Counted from the stretch's first letter, positions 10,024 to 22,563 are shown. The stretch is DNA of 64,000 bases from Bombardia bombarda (GCA_030512295.1 JAULSR010000002.1:6262001-6326000), one strand, 5' to 3'. Numbers and translations are program-made. Notes: a model not told the origin generated them from the letters alone.

Positions 10024-11751
10024 CTATTGTTGTTATGGAGTAAGCAGGCAGGAGTGGGATGATTAGTGCGGCACAGAATGGGCTGTATAGGTTCAATTGT
10101 ATTAAAGAAATGCGAGCAAGAACAATCTTGAGCGATGAATGAGACTAGACGAGTATTTATATTTGGACTAAAGAAAAGCTGGAATGCTGGGAGCAGCTGC
10201 CCAGGTAGCATGGAAGCTCCCGCTGGGTGTGCACCTTGGCAGGAATGATGGAACGTGAGAGTGACGCAAGTGCGGCGAGTTGTCGTCACTGGTCCGTCTG
10301 CAAAGCCACCGAGATGGACCCCAGTTGCAACCGGTCTCGCCGGTAAAGGCTGAGGTGGGTGTGCGAAAACTGCAAATGGGCGGCCGATCCAATGGAGGCA
10401 GCCATGTCCCTGAGGCTAACAACCCTTAACAGATGCCTGACCTTGTCGAGAAACGGCGAGCTTTGCAAGGGAAGCTAGAACAACCGGGCCAGAAGTTCAG
10501 AACAAAGAAAATGTCAAATGAATGAGCGCCCGTTGGGTGACCCGCCATCCGCCATCTGTCGCCTACAGAGCACTTGCGACTGCAATTGTGGCTATCGGCA
10601 TCTCAAAACATTCTTGGTCATTCATCGTCGCCATGATTGGGAGTAGAAACAATTCGTTATTCATGCCGTGCTTCGTTCAGCCCGTCGAAGAACTGATGCA
10701 AAATGGATGAGACCAGGATAAAGACCTCCTTACCCATTGCTTATCGACTGTGACGTCTCCGTCACCATCATAGCCCGCCATCGTCCACTATTTTAGCGGA
10801 GGCCCGGCACTCTGGGTTCGAGGAATTGTGCACGGTCGGATCGGCGAGAGTGAAAGGTACCTAGTGACAGAGCTTGATTTGGAGAAATGACATGCAAGAT
10901 AAGTAGGTAGGCTGCTATAGTATAAGAAACTGGATTGGAGAATTCTAGGTAAGATGATAGAAAGGCTGGATGGGGATATGTTCTTAACTTAACACGGGGA
11001 AATGACTGTGTCACCAGCAAAAAGAAAAGCTGTCGTTTTGCCCGTATGATCAATTTGACGATGCTGCCTGATCGGACAAAGTTCAGCGGGGCCTGGGTCG
11101 TTCGAGACTTTAGAACTAATCGACCTGTAGCGTACTTCGCCACTTCCGTCCTTCCGGGCGATGATACTCGTGGGCGACAGACGTCATCCCTAAAATCGTA
11201 TTTAGCCAGGTGCGATTGTGTAAGGTACGTACATTACCTACATCAGGCAAGCCTCGACCGTTAAGCTACCAATTTGTTGGGGCAATGGCTTGGCCCCACA
11301 AACATCGAGCCGTCGGACCCTGCATCAATTCCACTCACCATTGCCAAACTACGAGATAGGTCGGGTGTATCCGTAGGTACACTTATAACGTCTGCCATTG
11401 GCCATAACTGTCTAGACTTAGGTGGTCGGGCTGTCTAACCATGCCGCCTCTGTCACGGCAAGGTCAGAAACGTTGTCCTTGAAGGGCTGCCAGAGATTAC
11501 CCTGACAAACGCGAAGACATGAAAATATATTCTAGTTGTTAGGATTCGAAAATGACTGAGCCCTCATCACAGAAGCAGGATTTGTTTATTTGGGTGGCCC
11601 GTTAGATTGCCAGTGGGGTGGAATCCCTTGACCCAACTTTCGAATTCAAGAGACGACGGTACCTTGCGCCTGCAGGTTACCTACATGCATCCTCTTCCAC
11701 CCTGAGCAACCCCGGGCTCATTTGAAAGCGGTGTCGTACCCTCTCCTCCAC
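10024..11751. promoter_or_regulatory. Divergent intergenic region (Pal1/USB1)
   Basis: About 1.7 kb lies between the divergent Pal1 and USB1 genes. It should hold the missing first exon of Pal1. A TATA-like TATAAATA on the minus strand lies near 10155-10162. Otherwise only short open frames without family signals are seen. Confidence 0.4.
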
Positions 11752-12891
11752 ATGGCGCTGGTGGACTACGCCTCGGATTCGGATTCAGATCCGAATCCCA
11801 AGTCTGAACCCAGGTCCGAGGAAGATAATGGTCCGGACCATTCAGACAGCCACCCCCCTCCGGCAAAGAGGGTAAAGCGTACCGAAAAATACTACGAAAA
11901 ATACTACGGCCGGTCCGCTCTTGCACCTGCCGGCCGCCAACCTCAAACAAAAACGCCATCCTCACCGTCATCATCTTCTCTACCCCCACTCCCCGCCGCC
12001 TTCCTCGATCTCTACGCCTCGACGGTGCGCACCAGCACGGCCGACGATCCAAGTCTGCACCAAGGCCGCGTCCGGCAGATCCCCCATGTGGCGGGTAACT
12101 GGCCGAGCCATGTCTACATTGAATGGTACCCGCCTGCCGCCGCCCACGCCCTTCTCACCTCGCTCCTTTCCGACTTGCAAAAAAGGGCCGGACCCTCTAC
12201 GCAGATCAGCACCTTCCTGACGAGCGACCTCGGCGTGCCGCTCCCCCTGCACATCAGCCTGTCACGGCCCATCTCGCTCTCCACGGCCGAGAAAGATGGT
12301 TTCCTCGCACAGCTGGTCGCCAGCATCAGCCGAGGCAGCGTCGCCCCGTTCGAGCTGTCGTGCCGCGGCGTCGAGTGGCATCGCACTGAGGAGTCGGGCC
12401 GCTCGTTTCTGGTGTTACGTGTGCAGAGCAGCAGCAACAGTAGTAATAGATCCGCCGGCGACGATGACCTGGGCTCAGACGATGATACTAACACCACTGA
12501 CAAAAACCCCGAGCTGACGGAACTGCTGCGGCGATGCAATCTAGCCGCAGGTAGCCATGGCCAGCCCCAGTTGTATCAATGGGCAACCACCGCTCGTGAT
12601 AGCAGCGCTGGCGTGGAAAGGGAGAGCAGTAAACAACCAAAATCGGCAAATGTATGGGACGCATTTCATCTGTCCATTGCCTGGTCGTTCGCCAAGCCAA
12701 CCGAGGAACTCAAACAAGTTACGCAAGCCGCATTCAGCGAGAACGGAGGCTCTGCCAAAAGGATCTGTGAGACTAAGATTCCCGTCGAGGGTGTCAAGGT
12801 CAAAATCGGCAATGTTGTTACCCATGTGCCGTTGCCCCAGCCAGGGCGGCGAACCAGCAAACCCACAAGAAATTTTCTCGGGCTCTCCTGA
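11752..12891 (+). CDS. usb1: U6 snRNA 3'-5' phosphodiesterase
   Basis: A single exon encodes 379 residues. The start MALVDYASDSDSD is typical for this family; an in-frame TTG 30 nt upstream is not a likely start. The protein is a 2H phosphoesterase with the two HxS motifs at H167-S169 (HISLSRP) and H306-S308 (HLSIAW). The WPSHVYIEWYP stretch (about 120-131) is also characteristic. USB1/Mpn1 trims the oligo(U) tail of U6 snRNA and leaves a terminal phosphate that stabilises U6 for splicing, acting in the nucleus. An acidic, Ser-rich insert (about residues 226-250) is a variable loop. The unspliced gene is complete. Confidence 0.9.
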   Translation: MALVDYASDSDSDPNPKSEPRSEEDNGPDHSDSHPPPAKRVKRTEKYYEKYYGRSALAPAGRQPQTKTPSSPSSSSLPPLPAAFLDLYASTVRTSTADDPSLHQGRVRQIPHVAGNWPSHVYIEWYPPAAAHALLTSLLSDLQKRAGPSTQISTFLTSDLGVPLPLHISLSRPISLSTAEKDGFLAQLVASISRGSVAPFELSCRGVEWHRTEESGRSFLVLRVQSSSNSSNRSAGDDDLGSDDDTNTTDKNPELTELLRRCNLAAGSHGQPQLYQWATTARDSSAGVERESSKQPKSANVWDAFHLSIAWSFAKPTEELKQVTQAAFSENGGSAKRICETKIPVEGVKVKIGNVVTHVPLPQPGRRTSKPTRNFLGLS

Positions 12892-13109
12892 TACCTCCAT
12901 ACTCCTCTGTAAGAGACAGGCTGAGAGTTGCGGACTCAAGTGGTTACCTCGTCTCGGGAAAATACATAATCGCGGTAACCTAGACGTAACAGTAATGAAA
13001 AAAAACTGTCCATTATCATTTTTGCATAACAGAATGCCCGCACTCTTTGCTACAAACCCCTTTAATACTATCCTCTCTAATAAAGTCCACTACACAGACC
13101 ACAAAGCAC

Positions 13110-15251
13110 TCAGCCCAGGACTATCTCTTTCCAGGCAGGGCCGGGAGTAAGGCCGTTAACGATCGCCGTCGGCAGGATAAAGCCAAGGCCACGTCGCTCC
13201 GCGATCCCGTCCCCCAACCATTCTAGAATCATGATGTTGTAGCAGTATCTTTGGCTCTCAAAATCATCCTTCTCGCCCCTGGCTTGTAGAATGGGTCGCA
13301 GTGTCTCGATCCATTCGTATGGAAATTCAGGCATGGACGATAAAACAATCACCTCGAATGGGCCTGTGGAGGAATCGAGGAAGGCAGTATTGTCGGGATT
13401 ATCCAGATAAAAGAAGCCGCATATCTTCCCGGGCCCATCAGAAATCAGAGACAGGCCGTTCGATCTGTCAAAGATGGATATGTTGAAGAAAAGGGATAGA
13501 GTCCAGAACTGCAAGATTGTATAGCTTCGAGTCGTCGAGGGGATGATGAGGGTTGGCTCGGTGCGGTCTGTTGCGAAGGGGAGAACGGCTGGTGATTGAA
13601 AAGGGCGTCGTGTCCGGTAACCGACGTAACGGGGATCGTCAAAGGGAAAACCGGGATTGGCCGCCGGGTCCAGGTCCCAGACAAGTTTAGTAGTGCCTCC
13701 AGGGTCAGTCCTGTACCATACTATCCAAGTATTCTCCTCGAGCCATCTGTTCCCCTCTAGGTATGGGTAATATTTTACTCTTGATATTGGACCTCTCCAG
13801 CCGGCCCACGAGTAGCTTGGAAAGCCCCGTCTCCTAGGAAACCCATCATGATTGCCCGCCCGGAACAACAGAAATTCGTCAAACACGGCGGTCGGAAGTC
13901 CTTCCAGGAATTGGCATTTCATCTTGTCTGACCACCGACGGAGAATCCCGGCCATCGCTCGCAGGGCATCTTGGTCATATGAGAGAAACCTCTGGGTATA
14001 CGTGACCAGTACTTCACGGAAGTTTTCCAGATTTATATTCCAGCGAGGTACTGTTTGTGTTTCTCTGATGTCCACCGGGTCAGTGCCGCGATCAAGCTCC
14101 GGCGGGTAGAATTCTAAACGTGTGGTTGACGGGCATTCAAAGTAAATTTTGCTCTCAACAAAATAAACCTTTCGTCTGGACAGACTTTCTTCTTGAAATC
14201 TAGGCATAACCAGAAATATTTGTCAGCAAATTCTCTCTTATAGGAATATATGGAAGTCGAGACAACACACTTACGTCCAAGCTCTGGATCTATACACAGA
14301 GTGTCGCATCGCAACATTGAGAGTCATGTGGACATCAAGATATACACCAGGTATAATCTCGGGGGATCTCCCATTGAAGCGTGTCCCTTCCTCAACGCCA
14401 GGGAGACCAGAGTTGGCATCGTGGCCATACGCAGCGACGATGGTAAAGGCGGCATTCTCATAGACCGAGTCCATAGCATTCACGCCCTGGCTGAGATCGG
14501 CGGCGTCGTTCTGTATTAAACATAAAGCGTCACACCAGAGGTATGTTTCTCCTATGCCCCGAACGAGAGCTATTGCATTTCGTATGGTCCGCGGGATTCT
14601 GTCCCAATTTTCCTTCTTGCTCAGTGCATCCGGTTTCATTAGGTCGGCCAAATTCGAAGTCTTCAGACGAAAGTTGGGCCCAACACCCCATACATAGCTG
14701 ATAGCAACGTATCGGCAGACAGTACGGGTCTCCACTATACACTTCTGCTGGACGTCAATGAAGCGCAAAAGCTCCAAGCCAGCATAACTCTCAACAACTG
14801 GGCTGCCGAGCTTGATATGTGGTTCGGGGTTGCACCGTGCGCCATGGCTCTCAGCGCAATGGTCCACCCACCCCTTTATCCGCCGCTTGTCTACAGCCCT
14901 TCCGAGGTTAGGGAGTAGACAGTCCTCGAGTGGTAGCGGGCAGTCCAACCCAGGCATTCGGACAACACATATCCCTACGCCGAGGGTATTGATGCTGAAC
15001 ATGCGTCGGCTTCCTGGGTATCGTGAGCCCCATCCCAAGATTGCGTCGGAATCGATATTTACATCTCGCCTTTCGACTCGCGCGCTCTCGTATAGGGCAA
15101 GTGAGATCACTCGGCAAAGCGGGCAGGTTCTTTTAAGCACATCGCCGGCTTTTCCTAAACTCCAGCGTGACCCAAAGGGCAAGTCTCTGAGCGTCTTCAT
15201 GTCAAGTGGAACTTTAAGACAATGTTCGCAGAGCTGGTTATTTGTGGCCAT
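13110..15251 (-). CDS. HET-domain (heterokaryon incompatibility) protein
   Basis: Two exons, 15251-14275 and 14199-13110, join within the Thr codon of RAWT and give 688 residues. A 75-nt intron separates them (donor GTAAGT, acceptor CCTAG). The N-terminus carries CEHC and CPLC pairs. The HET domain runs from about 181 (YVAISYVWG) through IRNAIALVRGIGETYLWCDALC and AMDSVYENAAFTIVAAYG to SRAWTFQEE (about 323-331). HET domains are TIR-like modules that trigger cell death when non-self hyphae fuse. The long C-terminal half is unassigned, which is usual for this fast-evolving class. An upstream in-frame ATG at 15383 would add 44 residues; I prefer MATNNQLCEHC because it sits directly before the Cys-rich start. 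Next to it is a secreted PQQ protein. Confidence 0.88.
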
Positions 15252-15691
15252 GGTAATTGTGATTAAATTTTCGAATACAGAACGTAGGTCAGCTGGTTGC
15301 TTGGGGTCCTTAGTACTTGGGGGCTCGATGAGGCTGTTGCCTGATGTGAGAGGAGGGGGGGCTGCGTCGGATTTTATCTGCATGAATGTCGAATCTCTAA
15401 AGTCATGTGGTCTTCGACGAGAATTTTGGTTCCGACCAGCCTTTCCTTCCGCCAGTCCACCAGTTTTCTCAATTCAACGTTGTTTTATGTTCTGTTTTGT
15501 TCCCAATACTTGAGAGAGATACTTGTTTCAGGCTGAATTTTGTCCATGGGCTTGACGCTAATACGTGAATGATATTACTATGGTGAGTGAAAGTTACGGG
15601 AAACGCCATATGCAAATGTATCAACCCTTGATGTTCCAACCTTTTCGGGTGCTACTACCGCTTCTTTACTCACCAGGACTATCCCAGTATC
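15252..15691. other. Short intergenic region
   Basis: About 440 bp lies between two minus-strand genes and would include the promoter of the HET gene and the 3' end of the PQQ-repeat gene. No other feature is visible. Confidence 0.4.
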
Positions 15692-17879
15692 TCAAAGCCC
15701 CAAACAAATAACTGCATTGTCATATGTCGTGTAAACCCGGCCATTCCCGAAGACTGGTCGTTGCATCTTCGTGATGCGACCAGTCACTGGGAGCGGAATC
15801 TGTACAAGTTTTCCATTCGACGGAACTGCATAGAACGCGCGTAGGCCCATATCGGTGTCTGCAGTCCAGACCTGAAATATTTCAGCAATCCGCAAATGTC
15901 AGTAATATGGTACATAAACACAGGAAGATAGACATGCCGACGACCGCGGTAGGGAATATAACTTACAACCGCAGTACCTGGCTTTCCGTTCAAGCTCGTG
16001 ACGATCGGAGCATTTTTCCCGTTAAAGACTACGTCTGACTGCCCTGCCAGCGTAAAATATTCGTTTCCGCCCGCATTGAACCTGTAACTAAGGAGTGGCC
16101 CTCTGGGCGCCGTGATGAAGCTACGATACACAGAGAAAGGAATATTAGCATGAACCAAGACGCCAACCAATGTATCGAGGGGCAGAAATAACTTACTATA
16201 AATATCCACCCTCCAGAGGATAAGACGCAGTACCACCAAAGTACGATCGGGATGGTTTAATGATCTGCAGAACAGCATCGCTGCCTCCAGGACCTTCAAG
16301 CAGAGTATTAGAAGAAACTCATGGAGACGATCAAGACAAGATGTGCGCCATGTCAAGTCAATACTTACCGTTCATGAATCCACCCAAGTTACCAGCGTCC
16401 ATCAGATACAGCTTGCCACCCTTCCCGCCGACGATAGCCATTCGGGCTCCGTTTCTTGCCTTGAATGTTGTCGGACTCAGCAAGGCGACGCCTCCGACCC
16501 CAATATCCGCGTCGACTTTGTCCAGGTCTGCGTAATCGAAAGGCTGAAAGTAGTCCAGAGGATGCAAGCTGCCATCATTTCCGACCTCGAAATGCGCAAC
16601 AGCCTCCTGAAGTGCGCCGATGGGCTTCTTTCCGCTGGCTGGTTTCTTGGCGCCATTCTCTCCAGGACCTCCAATGCCATTGCTGCGGAATGGTGAATGG
16701 TTACAACCACTTTCTAGCTTATGTGAAAAGAAGGGATTAACGTACCCCGTAGCAAACCAAACGTGACTACCGTCAACGGCGAGACCAACGCCAGATTGCC
16801 AAATTCCCGCCCCCCGGGAGTTTTGGGTGGCGCCCGGTGCAGCCATGGTAGCCCAGAGCGACTGAACCGCCCCGTTAGTCTTACTCACTGTTAGAAGAAA
16901 TCCAGTGCTTTATGGATTTGGCACAAATTAGTCTATGTCGGGAAGAAACATCTGCCCATTCGGCAGGATATACAACCACATACTAGTTGAAGTGGTCACA
17001 ATTGCTGCCAAATGCCGCCACGATCGAGTTGCCTACAGAAGCCACAGATGGCCTCTGAAGGGCTATACCGCTATCGAAGCGTCTAGAGAGAGGAGTAAGC
17101 CCTACTGTGTCGGAGGCCATTTGAGAGGAGTTGGTTATTTTCCTTACCTGGACTTGTCGTTGACGGCAACAAGCCCATCTAGCACGACGGGGAAGCCTGG
17201 AACGTTGCCGAACCAGGGCAAGGTCACAGCATACAGTTTGTACTGAGCTGCGTTCTTTAGATGCAGCCCTATCGATCGATGAAGAAGATCTTACCATTGT
17301 CTCGACCCCCGCCAGGAGCCCCTGAATGGTCATCAGCAGCTTGTCCAGCATAACACGCGCGGCAGAAGTATCATACCTTTTTTGTAGCCCTTCGAAAAGA
17401 AGTACATGATGTCCTTGGCTGTATCGATATACGGCGTGCCTATGATACCTGTGGTACCAGGCACGTCCCCACAACTAGCATCAACTGATTTAAATGGAGG
17501 ATCCAGGGTCCGGCTTCTGACTAGATTGCCCGTCACGCCGTCTATCAGGCGTATGACGTTCTGGTTTGAGGCTGTGATGAGTCCCTCGGTCGCCCAGTAC
17601 GGTGGGGTATAGACCAAAGGCTTCGCGTAGAATGTCTCGCCCATGTTGTAGTTGTTTTTCCATTTGATGGACCACTTTGGAATAAGAGCTGGATCGATGT
17701 TGTGATTCGGCAAGTAGCCGGATTGTGGTACATCCTACTCCGTGTCAGATGGCACTTCTGTTGCTCATATGTTTGGCCTCCGTCTCTTCCTTGCTTACAG
17801 CATCTTGGGTGGTATCTGTAGAGACCGAACAGCTGACCAGCAGTGGCAGGGCCAATACGGCAAGGTGGTGTGCCTTCAT
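15692..17879 (-). CDS. Secreted PQQ-like beta-propeller protein (quinoprotein dehydrogenase-like)
   Basis: Ten exons close in frame to 523 residues: 17879-17799, 17734-17377, 17321-17295, 17247-17148, 17082-16984, 16907-16746, 16682-16369, 16293-16197, 16120-15967 and 15871-15692. The start MKAHHLAVLALPLLVSCSVS is a signal peptide. Beta-propeller blades typical of PQQ-repeat proteins follow, for example VIRLIDGVTGNLV, YKLYAVTLPWFGNVPG, IALQRPSVASVGNSIVAAFG, GGKGGKLYLMDAGNLGG, GPGGSDAVLQIIKPS and GLRAFYAVPSNGKLVQIP. Related fungal proteins are annotated as polyvinyl-alcohol-dehydrogenase-like or quinoprotein alcohol dehydrogenase-like. Whether this one binds PQQ or is an enzyme cannot be told. 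Several acceptors are non-pyrimidine-rich (for example ATAAAG before exon 6), chosen because only they restore the family sequence FNYTG. Confidence 0.85.
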
Positions 17880-19082
17880 TGTGGTCTGGTAAGAATTCGA
17901 AACAGCAGTTGGTAGTATGGAGCATAAAACGAACAGTCATCCGGCCAGAGTACCAAGCCCCCTTCAAGCCATGATACCGTACGAGGTACGGGTATTTATG
18001 GCCGAGCTAAGAACACTCCGTGGCTGGATTCCAATATCTTTGGATGGCAATTATTGAAACAAGACATGGCCTCCCCACGTCGCTGCAAAGCATTGCGTGG
18101 TATGGAGAATAATCCTGCGGGTGGCTGGAGACGGCAAAACCACCAAGATGATGAGTACCTACCTATGGATCAGCATGCGAAGAGATGACAGTCCAAAAGT
18201 CCAGATCGCCTATGTCACATCGCCCGTCTGGAGTGTAAAGGGAGAAAAACGGATAGCTGGGACGCGGAATCTTGGCGTCATGGACCCATTCCATACAGGA
18301 AGGAATTTCGTCTGTGAGAAGCGGCAGGCGCGAGGGAGGTGTCGCCCGGAATGTGATTTGAGCCAGGGTCTCACCCCCTGGGCCCATTCCCATTTTCCGA
18401 CTTCCTGGGCCGTCAGGTACAATGTATCTATCTCATACATGGAAGGCAGATTATCACTGTTACGACTGCATTTCCCCGCAAGGGCAATTGCAAGAGACCG
18501 TCATCTTTAGAGCCAAGTCATCTTCTGCATTCCGGATGTGATGAAGAGGTCTCTTGATGAATGCACAGCGAACCCATACCAAACCTGTCGGTGTCATCAT
18601 ATGTCTCCCACCCACCTCGTGGCCCCTTTTACCGACAACTTTCGCCGTTGGTGAAAATGACTAAAAGGCCAAGAACCTGCAACTCCAAACGCGTTAACAC
18701 ATGAACGAGAAGGGCTCTGAAAGGGCAAGTATACTGAAACCGCAAAGACCAGCGGTCGTTCATTCACCCTCTCTAATTCTGTAATGTACACATGTACAGC
18801 GTAAACACGATAAAAGGAAATGTCTATGCCGTGGTTTTGAGTGTACTGAAATAATACATCATGCCTACATTGCCGTGTCTGCGAGGCTATTATGATCCGC
18901 GGGGAGCCCAGATTTCTCTGCAGACGGCAGGCATGCTCCCAATAGGTCCGCTCAGGAAGAGGAGCCTCACCCTAGCATCGATCTGCCAAACGTTGCCGAG
19001 GACCTCAACCCGCCTTCTCGACCCAACCAACTGTCGCCCCATTATACTGTCTTGTTTAACCCATCGATCGATCTCCAGGTTT
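17880..19082. other. Intergenic region
   Basis: About 1.2 kb between the start of the PQQ-repeat gene and the end of the ATP synthase subunit e gene. A plus-strand open frame at 18097-18510 shows no family signal and is not called. Nothing else is seen. Confidence 0.35.
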
Positions 19083-19582
19083 CTACTGCTTCATCAACGC
19101 GTTGAAATACGCCTCCAGGTCAAACTTGGGGTCCATTGGGTCCTGGTTTACTGGATTGAGCGGCCGGTGGTTAGCTACATGACAAAACCATGCCACGCGA
19201 GAACTCTCAGGCACAATGCGGGAAGTGCAGAAAACACTCACGTCCTCCACTCGTAGATGTCGCGGCGGCCGAGGCGGGCTGCTTAGACTTTGCGTATTCC
19301 TCCTTAGCCTTGTTTATCAAGGCCTGCTTGTGGTCGTACTCGCGCTGCGCGGCGGCCGCTTTTTGTGCCGAGCTGATTGACCTTTGGTGAGAGAATCCGT
19401 AAAAGACACCCAGGCCGAGCGCCGTCCACCTGAGAACCTGCAGTCATGCAAAAAAAAGCCATTAGCCCAAACATTCTTTCTCCCTTCGGCGACAACGTGG
19501 TCGAATTGGGGGCGGGGTTCGATGTGTGTTTGTCTCTCGAATGTCGCAGATGGCCACTCACGTTGACTCCGGACGAAGACAT
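19083..19582 (-). CDS. atp21: Mitochondrial ATP synthase subunit e
   Basis: Three exons, 19582-19562, 19437-19242 and 19150-19083, join in frame to 94 residues. The protein starts MSSSGVNVLRWTALGLGVFYGFSHQRS, with one N-terminal membrane segment containing the GxGxxxG-like GLGVFYG stretch. A charged helix follows (AAAAQREYDHKQALINKAK) and it ends DLEAYFNALMKQ. This is the F1Fo-ATPase subunit e (Tim11/Atp21), an inner-membrane protein needed for ATP synthase dimers and cristae shape. The length is usual for fungal subunit e. The first coding exon has only seven codons. The gene is divergent from the dynein intermediate chain gene. Confidence 0.93.
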
Positions 19583-20408
19583 TGCGACAGAGGGAAATAT
19601 GCGTCGTTTGCGCTTGACCGTTGCTCGTGCGGGATAGATGGGTCGGATTGGTTCGTCGGGCGCGTGGGATGGCAATTGGGCGGTCAATTGGCCCCTCTTT
19701 GTGATTTCGTCGTCGAGGGAATTTCTGAGCGGGTCGGGACGTCGGTGATGCGGAATGAAGTTTAGAAGCTCGGGATTTTTCGCGGTCCTTTTTTTTTAGC
19801 CACGGTTCCACAGCACGTCAACGTCCCTCCTGGGTGCGCTGCAAAAGCTGGCCTTAGGGGAGCTGCCCGCCCCAAGCTTCGGCCCAAGAGCAAGGGTGAA
19901 GGGGGGCGTCACGTGCTGGAGCGCACCCCCATGGTGTAATTGCAGCGTCGGGGCACCCCTGTCGCAGCCGCAAACGCCCCACGCTCTGTACCTTAGCGCA
20001 AGGTCGGCTGCTACTGGCCAGTCGCGAACATCGCGTATGAACGATGATGAACGGACGTCGACCCAACCTTTAACCACGAACCCGTGATTTGATTGTTGTT
20101 ACCCTGAATATCCGGCGAACCTGTTTTCTCTGTTCTGGTTCTAAACCCCGCTTTCACGCACTTGTTTTGCCTGCACCCAGGTCGACGCAGAGCTTATTCA
20201 CATAACATATCTACCTAGATACCTGGGTGCGCAGGTACTGGGTGCTTCGACCGCTCTGACAGACCAGATTGGATTGCACTCCACCCAAAGCCCGTTTGCA
20301 CGCCACCGACCAGAACCAGCGCTCCCCGCCCTTCCCCGGGTTTTCGCCGTCAAGCACAACACTGAGCGAGGGTCAAGACCCCTGAGATGGGTCTAGCGAG
20401 TCGGCAAA
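19583..20408. promoter_or_regulatory. Divergent promoter (ATP21 / dynein intermediate chain)
   Basis: About 830 bp is shared by two divergent housekeeping genes. It is GC-rich near 19850-20000 and contains a short TACCTAGATACCTGGG stretch near 20213. No other gene is supported. Confidence 0.45.
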
Positions 20409-22563
20409 ATGCAGCAACGTCGAGATGAGATTGTCGCAAAGAAGGCGAGGCTTGCAGAGCTTAAGCGGCAGAGAGAGCTTCGGGCTAGCCATGGGACGTC
20501 GATTCGGCATAGCATAGCCACTGGAAGCGATGTTCGTCCTCCTTCATCCATTTCCCTTCCGTCAAAGCTGCAGAACGCCTAGATCGACTGACTTCTTGAT
20601 CCAGCTGATATCACCGACCCCTAGCAGAGCCGAAAACCGCCACGAGATCGAGTTACTGATCAACCGCTTGGTTGGCGAAAGCCGACCTGTATCTGTCTCT
20701 ACCGGGGCCAATTCGCCCGCACGGCGTGGAAGCAGACCAAACAGCGTTCTCAGCACCGGCGAACTGAGTGCTGGAACCTCGGAATTTGCCACGCCTGTGA
20801 GCGGACAGGCCGCCCCCACACCACAGCCACCCCAGGTCCTCTCAACAATCGCTCTCACAACCGTCTACGAGTGCCCCCCGTCGCCGGTGAAGGAAGTCTT
20901 CTCGTACAGCAAAGGAGTGCAGACAACCGAGGAATGGACACCCCCGAGCAGACCCCGCGCCTTTTCGGACTCAGACCAAGAGGAGACCGTCCCGGTAACG
21001 CCAAGCAAACGGCTCAGCAGGAGAGATCGTGATAGGGAGGAGGAACTACGGGAGAACATACGAAAAGAGATTGAGGAGGAGCTGAGGGCGGCCAAGGACC
21101 TTGTGACGGATGGCGTTCTCAAGCCGTATGCCGCGGCAAACTTTCCAGCCAGAACTCTCAACAATGAGGAGCTTAGAGCTGTCACACAATCTGACGACTT
21201 TATGGACTTTATCGACAGGTCGACCAAGGTCATTGAGAAGGCGCTGGACCAGGAATATGACATCCTGACCGACTATACCCTCCAGGTGCTTGATATTGAT
21301 GACGACGACGAGCAAAATGGCAATACGGGCGGCAAAGGGCGCAGGAAGGTCAAGGAGGTGGCCCAGTTTTACGATGATCGGTGGTCAAAGAAGCGCATGA
21401 TCAGTTCCATCGACTTCTCGCCCAAGTTCCCCGAGCTGCTCCTAGCATCTTACACCAAGAACCCCACAGCCCCTCACGACCCGGATGGAATCGTGCAGGT
21501 CTGGAACGTCCATCTCCACGACAGGCCGGAATTTGTTTTCCACGCCCAGTCGGACATTTTAACGGCCAAGTTTTCGCCCTTCCACCCCAATCTAATCATT
21601 GGCGGCGCGTACAGCGGACAGGTCCTGCTCTGGGACACGCGAGCCCGGTCTGCACCCGTGCAGAAAACGCCCCTCACCGGCTCAGGACACACACATCCAG
21701 TTTACTGTGTTGATATTGTCGGCACACAAAACGCCAATAACATCATCTCATGCTCTACAGACGGCGCCGTCTGCGGGTGGAGCGTTGACATGCTCGCGCA
21801 GCCGCAGGAGTCGTTAACCCTTCTGGCGCCCCAGCCCGCCAAGACCGAGGACCTCAGCCCCACGTGTATGGGTTTCCCGCAGGCCGATCCTACATTCTTC
21901 CTCGTCGGCTCGGAAGAGGGCACGATCTTCCCATGCCATCGCTACGATCGTGCAGGCGCCAAGGCAGGCGTTGATGCGCGGGTCAGCTACAAGGGCCACG
22001 CCGCGCCAGTCATGTCAGTAGACTTCCACCCCGCCCGGGGTCCCGTAGACCTAGGCGACTTAGTCATCTCGGCCAGTCTCGACTGGAGCGTCAAGCTCTG
22101 GAAGGTGCGTGCCCCCGCGGGCACCTCGGCCATCGGCGCTGGTCTCGGCGCCGTCGGGGGCGACGCCCACGTCACGCCTCTTTTGGATTTCGTGCGTGAG
22201 GATGTTGTTTATGACGCTGCCTGGTCACCCATCAAGCCCGGCGTGTTCAGTCTTGTGGACGGCGCCGGCTGGCTCGAGCTCTGGGACATCACTGTGGAGA
22301 CGGAGGAGCCCCTGGCGCGTATCTCGCCCAGCCCGCGCAAGGATGGACGCACGATGCTGAGCAAGAGTCTGAACAAGGTTGCGTGGGAGCAGTCCGAGGG
22401 CAAGCGGCTTGCAACGGGCGGTATCGACGGGTCGCTGACGCTGTTTGAGGTCGGACCGGACCTGGGCGGGAAGGAAGGGCTGAAAAGTGAGGAGTGGACG
22501 AATGTCAAGAAATTGATCAACAAGATTGAGGCGGTAGGTGTCAATAGCGCCGCGGCGGCATAG
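20409..22563 (+). CDS. Cytoplasmic dynein intermediate chain
   Basis: Two exons, 20409-20531 and 20605-22563, give 693 residues. Exon 1 encodes MQQRRDEIVAKKARLAELKR, the N-terminal coiled coil that binds dynactin p150. The join restores GSDLISPTPSRAENR, followed by HEIELLINRLVGESRP. A light-chain-binding KGVQTTEEW motif lies at about 144-152. A Ser-rich linker and a charged helix (DREEELRENIRKEIEEELR) precede a WD40 propeller from about residue 300 (WSKKRMISSIDFSPKFPELLL, VQVWNVH, GQVLLWDTR, DGAVCGWS, DWSVKLWK, WLELWDI). The subunit scaffolds light chains and cargo adaptors on cytoplasmic dynein, which moves nuclei and endosomes in hyphae. The intron donor is GTTCGT, an uncommon form. A downstream in-frame ATG at 20530 lies in the intron and is not the start. 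Confidence 0.95.

Noticed and set aside
14812..15513. 233-codon plus-strand frame
   Set aside because: Antisense to the HET-domain gene; no domain of its own.
16983..16988. In-frame TAG after DHFN in the PQQ-repeat gene read as a pseudogene stop
   Set aside because: A donor GTATGT overlaps it, and using the acceptor before 16907 restores FNYTG in frame, so the gene appears intact.
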